Shown here piece by piece: positions 6,210 to 10,417 of a stretch of DNA of 10,417 nt. Source of the DNA: an uncultured Muribaculum sp. (GTDB taxonomy: Bacteria > Bacteroidota > Bacteroidia > Bacteroidales > Muribaculaceae); NCBI GenBank assembly GCA_947573015.1, contig CANPDS010000060.1, positions 1-10,417 on the forward strand, given 5' to 3'. A model generated the notes under the pieces. The model had not been told where the DNA came from and did not search any database. It worked only from the letters and a program-made list of their open reading frames with translations. Each line of letters begins with the position of its first letter. The stretch's first letter is position 1. The position numbers were made by a program, and so were the translations under genes.

Positions 6210-7424
6210 TTAATTTTTTAGAAATTCGTTAATAAACTCAGTGCTCTGCTTCAACAGACCGTATGCTCCTGCTTGTGCAGCCTTTTCGGAGTAGCTTGTG
6301 ACGCTGTCAGGTTCGATTCCTGGATAATATATCGTGAATGGTACAGGTGCCGAGGTGTGTGTGCGCAAACTACACGGGGTAGGGTGGTCAGGAAGGATGG
6401 CTATGGCCACGGGTTCGTCCATCTCAGCGGCTGCTTTCATTATTGGCGCCACTATACGGTGGTCGAGGCTCTCTATCGTGCGTCTTTTCAGTTCTGCATC
6501 TCCTTCGTGGCCAGCTTCGTCGCTCGCCTCCACATGTAGGAATACGAAGTCGGCTCCGTTGTGCATGGCGTCTATAGCGGCTTGTGCCTTGCCTTCGTAG
6601 TTGGTGTTGTAGAGTCCGGTGGCACCATCCACATGTATCTGCCGTAAGCCGGCGTATGAGCCGATGCCGAATATCAGATCCACGGCTGATATGACTACTC
6701 CGTTCTTTATGCCGAACCGCGTGCCCATCGGCACCATGGATGGGCGGTAGCCGGGCGACCATGGCCATATACTGTTGGCTGGCTCTTTTCCGGCCTTCAT
6801 CCGGGCTATGTTCACAGGGTGTTGCGATAGTATCTCCTGTGAGCGCACTATAAGCTCGTTGATCAGCGAGGCTGTAGGCTCGGCATCAGGGTGGGTGGCC
6901 TTTACAGTGACTGAGCGCCAAGGAGTGCCCGGCACATCATGGGGAGGTGTGCACTCTATGCGTTTGTCAGCATCACGTATGAGCAGCAGATGGCGGTACG
7001 ATACGCCTGTGTGGAAGCGTATGTTGTCATTGCCAAGTTCGCGGTTGAGCGTGTCGATAAGTTGGGCGGCTTCGGAGGTGGAGATGTGTCCTGCCGAGTG
7101 ATTTTTTATCTTGTCGTCGGCGATTGTCAGGATGTTGCATCTCATGGCCATCCAGCCATCGGGCACATCTATGCCCATGCTTGCGGCTTCCAGCACTCCT
7201 CTGCCTTCAAAGGAGTCGTGTACATCGTAGCCGAGCACACCCATGTTGGCAATCTCGCTGCCGGGGTGAAATCCGTCGGGTACGGTGGTGAGCATGCCTG
7301 ACCGCCCCATAGCGGCAAGCTTGTCCATGGCCGGAGTGTCGGCGGCTTCAAGTGGTGTGAGACCGCTGAATAGTTCCACGGGCTCATCTGCCATGCCGTC
7401 GCCGAGTATGATGATGTGTTTCAT
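6210..7424 (-). CDS. ApgM-like phosphomutase-family protein, probable homoserine kinase
   Basis: A 404-residue cytoplasmic protein of the alkaline phosphatase superfamily, archaeal-type cofactor-independent phosphoglycerate mutase branch. Visible motifs are GDGMAD (8-13; Asp9 a metal ligand), GSEIANMGVLGYD (55-67; Ser56 the expected nucleophile), HVEASDEAGHEGD (296-308; Asp301 and His305 metal ligands) and LPDHPTP...RTHT (343-356; Asp345, His346 and His355 metal ligands). This subgroup is the one described as 'proposed homoserine kinase' (TIGR02535). It lies between thrA and thrC, and no GHMP-type thrB is present, so phosphorylation of homoserine is the most sensible role. Automatic annotation usually calls it phosphoglycerate mutase. 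Start ATG is at 7424, 56 bases after the thrA stop. The catalytic set looks complete. The family is sure; the substrate rests on context and the subfamily. Confidence 0.88.
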   Translation of the reverse strand: MKHIIILGDGMADEPVELFSGLTPLEAADTPAMDKLAAMGRSGMLTTVPDGFHPGSEIANMGVLGYDVHDSFEGRGVLEAASMGIDVPDGWMAMRCNILTIADDKIKNHSAGHISTSEAAQLIDTLNRELGNDNIRFHTGVSYRHLLLIRDADKRIECTPPHDVPGTPWRSVTVKATHPDAEPTASLINELIVRSQEILSQHPVNIARMKAGKEPANSIWPWSPGYRPSMVPMGTRFGIKNGVVISAVDLIFGIGSYAGLRQIHVDGATGLYNTNYEGKAQAAIDAMHNGADFVFLHVEASDEAGHEGDAELKRRTIESLDHRIVAPIMKAAAEMDEPVAIAILPDHPTPCSLRTHTSAPVPFTIYYPGIEPDSVTSYSEKAAQAGAYGLLKQSTEFINEFLKN

Positions 7425-7431
7425 TGCTTTC

Positions 7432-7455
7432 CAGAATAGATGTTACAGAATAGAT
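7432..7455. repeat. Short tandem direct repeat before the apgM-like gene
   Basis: CAGAATAGAT occurs at 7432-7441 and again at 7446-7455, a 14-base period. It sits in the 56-base gap between thrA and the ApgM-like gene, starting eight bases upstream of the latter's ATG. It may be a small duplication or may influence translation; the sequence does not say which. Confidence 0.5.
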
Positions 7456-7480
7456 ATGTATGTGGTGGGTGACGGCTACG

Positions 7481-9916
7481 TCATCGTATGTTGGCTATGC
7501 CAATTATATCGGAGAATACCCCGGCGGCTGTCACTTCAGCTCCGGCTCCATAACCCTTGATTACCATTGGGTATTCGTTGTAGCGTTCGGTGGTGATTAA
7601 TATCACGTTGTTACTTCCGTCAAGATGATAGAATGGGTGGGTAGAGTCTACCGTACGCAGCCCTACGCTAACCTTTCCATGATCGAGAACGGCGGCGAAA
7701 CGGAAATGTTCACCGGCTATTTCAGCCTCTGCACGCATCTTCTCAAATTTGCCGTCAAGCTCCTTTACTTTTGCAAAGAAATCTTCGATGGAGCCATCGA
7801 AGCACTCTTGAGGTAGAAACAGGTTGCACTCCACATCCTCCTGTGAGGCCTGATAGCCTGCCTCGCGTGCCAGAATCACCAGTTTGCGCATGACATCGCG
7901 TCCGCTCAGGTCGATGCTTGGATCAGGTTCGGCATAACCGGCTTCGCAGGACATCTCTATGGCTCGGCTCATGGGTACCTCCGGGCTGAGGATATTGAAT
8001 ATGTAGTTGAGAGTGCCGCTCAGCACTGCCTCTATGTGGAGTATGCGGTCGCCTGAGTTGATGAGATTGTTGATGGTGTTGATGATTGGCAGACCGGCAC
8101 CTACGTTGGTTTCGAAGAGGAATTTGACATCCTTTTTTCGTGCCACACGCTTAAGATTCTTGTAGCAATCATAGTCGCCGGATGCCGCGATCTTGTTTGC
8201 TGCTACCACATTGATGTTGTGGTTGAGCAGATCGTAGTAGAGCGAGGCAATCTTTGGGCTTGCGGTACAGTCGACGAATACCGAATTGAAGATATTCATC
8301 TTTATCACCTCGTTTTTGATATTTTCCGGAGTAGCCTCGACTGTCGACAGCTCCAGAAGTTCCGGAGCTTTGTCGATGTCGATGCCGTCGCGGTCGAAGA
8401 TGCATTTGCGGGAGTTGGCGATACCTACTATCCGGAGTTGCAATGCTTTCGTGTTGAGCAGTTTTTCCTGTTGGGCGTGGATTTGTGAGAGCAGATGCTG
8501 CCCTACATTTCCAATTCCGACTACGAACAGGTTTAAGACCTGAGTGTCAGATAAGAAAAAACTGTCGTGAATTACATTGAGCGCCTTACGCAGGTCGTCA
8601 TGCTCGATTACGAATGAGATATTGGTTTCGGATGCACCCTGTGCACATGCTATCACGCTGATACCGTTGCGGCCAAGCACATTGAAAAGCTTTCCGGCAA
8701 TGCCGCCGGTGTGCTTCATGTTCTCGCCTACGATCGCTACAGTGGCAAGATTGGGTTCCGCTGTAATTTCGGAAAGTGTGCCGTTCTTCAGTTCTGCGGC
8801 AAATTCCTGGCTGAGCACCTGTATCGCGTGGTCAGCGTCAGCATTGCGCACGGCAAATGAGGTGTTGTTTTCCGATGCGGCCTGACTGACAAGGAATACT
8901 GATATGCCGTTTTGTGCGAGGGCATTGAATATACGGGAGTTGATGCCTACCACACCCACCATGCCGAGACCTTTTACGGTGACGAGACATGTGTCGTTGA
9001 TCGAACTGATACCCTTGATCGCCTTGCCTTCCGGCGAAGGGTTCTGTTCGCTGATCCATGTGCCTGCGGCTGTAGGGTTGAAGGTGTTTTTTATAACTAT
9101 CGGTATATTCTTGTGGAATACGGGATAGATAGTTGGGGGGTAGATGACCTTTGCGCCGAAGTTGCATAGCTCCATAGCTTCAGTAAACGACAGTCGGTCG
9201 ATAACCAGAGCGCCGGGAATTACACGAGGGTCGGCGGTCATGAAACCGTCTACATCGGTCCATATCTCAAGCACACGGGCATCGAGTGCTGCCGCTATGA
9301 TGGCTGCTGTATAGTCGGATCCTCCACGTCCGAGATTGGTCACATTACCATCGGCATCGCTTGAGATAAATCCAGGTACCACCACAGCCTTGACATTCAG
9401 GTTGTCAAACCGTTCGTGGATGAGTGGTTGGGTAGCATCGTTGTCAAGGACGTGTTTGTCCCACTGTTTTACGGTCTTTATGAATGTGCGGCTATCGATA
9501 TGTATGGCACCGTCGATCACTCTCGATACTATCACCGATGATATGCGCTCACCGTAGCTTACTATGATGTCGAGGGTGCGCTGGCTAAGGTCATGTATGA
9601 GGCTCACACCTCTATAAATGTTGCCAAGCTCCTCAAGCAATGGATTTACTATGGAAAGTACCTCAAGCTTGAATGGTTCGGGCACGATTCCGTCAATCAC
9701 CTGCCTGTGGCGCTCGACGATGCGCGCGTAGCTCTCAAGATGAGCTATGTCGCCCGAAGCAGCCAGCTTTGCTGTGGCGATAAGCTGGTCGGTGATGCCT
9801 CCTAATGCCGAGACAACAACAACCACCGGCTCGTCGCAGCTTTCAACGATGGCCTTCACGTTGCGCAGGCTCTCGATCGTGCCTACCGACGTGCCGCCAA
9901 ATTTCATTACTTTCAT
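7481..9916 (-). CDS. thrA: Bifunctional aspartate kinase / homoserine dehydrogenase
   Basis: Catalyses the first (aspartate to aspartyl phosphate) and third (aspartate semialdehyde to homoserine) steps towards threonine, in the cytoplasm. It is an 811-residue fusion from ATG 9916. The aspartokinase domain (1 to ~290) has KFGGTSVG (5-12), SYGER (120-124), GRGGSDYTA (196-204) and WTDVDGFMTADPR (219-231). Two ACT domains follow (~304-372 and ~389-454), the usual site of feedback control by an end product, here presumably threonine. The homoserine dehydrogenase domain (461-811) has the dinucleotide motif VVGIGNVG (465-472), ANKIAAS, ETNVGAGLPIINT (602-614), LSGTLNYI and YAEPDPSIDLSGRD. The frame extends 27 codons further to ATG 9997, but family members start at MKVMKFGGTSVG or close to it, so I prefer 9916. 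The upstream ATG lies ~25 bases after the predicted transcription start, so it cannot be excluded. First gene of the operon. Confidence 0.95.
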   Translation of the reverse strand: MKVMKFGGTSVGTIESLRNVKAIVESCDEPVVVVVSALGGITDQLIATAKLAASGDIAHLESYARIVERHRQVIDGIVPEPFKLEVLSIVNPLLEELGNIYRGVSLIHDLSQRTLDIIVSYGERISSVIVSRVIDGAIHIDSRTFIKTVKQWDKHVLDNDATQPLIHERFDNLNVKAVVVPGFISSDADGNVTNLGRGGSDYTAAIIAAALDARVLEIWTDVDGFMTADPRVIPGALVIDRLSFTEAMELCNFGAKVIYPPTIYPVFHKNIPIVIKNTFNPTAAGTWISEQNPSPEGKAIKGISSINDTCLVTVKGLGMVGVVGINSRIFNALAQNGISVFLVSQAASENNTSFAVRNADADHAIQVLSQEFAAELKNGTLSEITAEPNLATVAIVGENMKHTGGIAGKLFNVLGRNGISVIACAQGASETNISFVIEHDDLRKALNVIHDSFFLSDTQVLNLFVVGIGNVGQHLLSQIHAQQEKLLNTKALQLRIVGIANSRKCIFDRDGIDIDKAPELLELSTVEATPENIKNEVIKMNIFNSVFVDCTASPKIASLYYDLLNHNINVVAANKIAASGDYDCYKNLKRVARKKDVKFLFETNVGAGLPIINTINNLINSGDRILHIEAVLSGTLNYIFNILSPEVPMSRAIEMSCEAGYAEPDPSIDLSGRDVMRKLVILAREAGYQASQEDVECNLFLPQECFDGSIEDFFAKVKELDGKFEKMRAEAEIAGEHFRFAAVLDHGKVSVGLRTVDSTHPFYHLDGSNNVILITTERYNEYPMVIKGYGAGAEVTAAGVFSDIIGIANIR

Positions 9917-9960
9917 TAGCTGATGAATGAGTTGTAGATGTTTCTGAGCAAACTGCGATG

Positions 9961-9980
9961 CTTGCAATCCGACTTGCAAT
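9961..9980. repeat. TTGCAA double repeat in the thrA leader
   Basis: CTTGCAAT occurs at 9961-9968 and 9973-9980. Each copy holds the self-complementary TTGCAA, so the pair can also form a 6-bp hairpin with a 6-base loop in the transcript. It lies between the upstream ATG (9997) and the likely thrA start (9916). It may be an operator or an RNA element; no function can be assigned. Confidence 0.4.
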
Positions 9981-10026
9981 ACATGTGGTTTACCCATGAG
10001 TTAAGTGTATAGGTTATATCAATTCG

Positions 10027-10034
10027 CAAAGATA
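10027..10034 (-). promoter_or_regulatory. thrA: -7 element of the thr operon promoter
   Basis: Read on the minus strand, TATCTTTG at 10034-10027 matches TAnnTTTG exactly and is the same octamer as in the thiH promoter. I see no good TTTG at the expected -33 position; the nearest (10073-10070) is 35 bases away. Transcription should begin near 10020, giving a ~104-base leader to the preferred thrA start, or ~23 bases to ATG 9997. Confidence 0.5.
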
Positions 10035-10335
10035 CAGAAATATTTCCATATTATGATTCATCCGTTGTACAAACATCTCCGTAATCATCATATAAATTGA
10101 TAAAATGGTGGATATAAGTACCAAAGTATGTTAAATGTTAAGTAAAATTGCTACGTGGAGATAAATCGATGTTTATGTGCGGATTTTTGGTAATGAATCA
10201 AAAAAAACGTTTGCACATTTGGAAATCGGGATATGTATAAAACATTATTTGGGGTAAGCTTGTTATAGAATAAGAGCTTTTTTGATAAGCTTTAAGAAAC
10301 TGTTTAAAATTTATTTCACATTGCTTTTGAGCGTC
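10035..10335. other. AT-rich stretch without a recognisable gene
   Basis: About 300 bases upstream of the thr operon with stops in all frames and strongly AT-rich composition. It contains poly-A (10200-10207), two TAAGCTT copies (10255-10261 and 10286-10292) and AAACTGTTT (10297-10305), a near-palindrome. No full Bacteroidetes promoter facing right was found; the closest box is CACATTTG at 10214-10221, with one mismatch. No RNA gene is recognised. Confidence 0.5.
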
Positions 10336-10417
10336 TTATCGATGCTATTTTGCCCGTTCTTCAGTCATGTAGCACTGCTATATCCCTTCATCACAAACAA
10401 AATATCATTCGATAATC
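10336..10417. repeat. Large imperfect palindrome, possibly part of a mobile or repeated element
   Basis: The two halves pair around a 3-base loop (ACT, 10374-10376). The inner stem is ATGTAGC (10367-10373) with GCTATAT (10377-10383), 7 bp including a G-T wobble. After a loosely paired middle, TATTTTG (10346-10352) pairs with CAAAATA (10398-10404), ATG (10342-10344) with CAT (10406-10408), and TTATCG (10336-10341) with CGATAA (10410-10415), with one bulged base. About 28 pairs in 80 bases with retained wobble is unlikely by chance. The preceding TTTAAAATTTATTTCA sequence gives the impression of a Bacteroidales insertion-sequence end, which I could not verify. The right limit lies at or beyond the window edge. 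Confidence 0.5.

Noticed and set aside
7465..7490. TGACG-GCTA-CGTCA hairpin at the thrA stop as a terminator
   Set aside because: The stem is five pairs, has no T-tract and lies inside an operon whose next gene follows within 56 bases.
10282..10417. Plus-strand frame open to the window end from TTG 10282, starting MISFKKLFKIYFTLLL, which looks like a signal peptide of a cut-off gene
   Set aside because: It needs a TTG start, has no convincing promoter, is strongly AT-rich and coincides with a large palindrome that better explains the sequence. The sequence to the right would decide.

Overview
The window looks like chromosomal DNA from a Bacteroidales bacterium, possibly Muribaculaceae, although the family-level call is only an impression. 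The reasons are the promoter type (a TAnnTTTG -7 box with TTG or TTTG about 20 bases upstream), the absence of clear Shine-Dalgarno sequences, the fused ThrA followed by an ApgM-type protein and ThrC, and a Bacteroidales-type TPR/DUF6377 membrane protein. Base composition is moderate inside the genes and AT-rich in the intergenic stretches. I found no rRNA, tRNA or CRISPR array.

Plus strand, left to right: an AI-2E family membrane protein (85-1272); an intergenic region with a good promoter and a 29-codon Tyr-rich upstream ORF (1401-1490); a 532-residue signal-peptide/TPR/transmembrane/HTH-like protein that appears to start at TTG (1492-3090); a second strong promoter with a tiny Cys-rich upstream ORF (3154-3198); thiH, 2-iminoacetate synthase for the thiamin thiazole (3205-4320); and, 13 bases later, a short AlkD-like HEAT-repeat protein (4334-4759). 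A perfect 14-bp hairpin at 4801-4839 closes this unit.

Minus strand, right to left: the threonine branch from aspartate, arranged as thrA (aspartokinase-homoserine dehydrogenase), an apgM-like gene and thrC (threonine synthase). The apgM-like product sits where homoserine kinase is needed and is most likely that enzyme. Together the three proteins cover aspartate to threonine, apart from aspartate-semialdehyde dehydrogenase, which must be encoded elsewhere. The operon has a -7 box at 10027-10034 and ends at the same hairpin as the thiH unit, so that hairpin serves two convergent operons.

The last ~380 bases (10035-10417) hold no convincing gene. They are AT-rich and finish in a large imperfect palindrome (10336-10415) that may belong to a repeated or mobile element running off the right edge. 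Most of the window is conventional metabolism. The points worth a second look are the ApgM-type homoserine kinase, the short upstream ORFs beside predicted transcription starts, the membrane-anchored TPR/HTH protein and the right-end palindrome.
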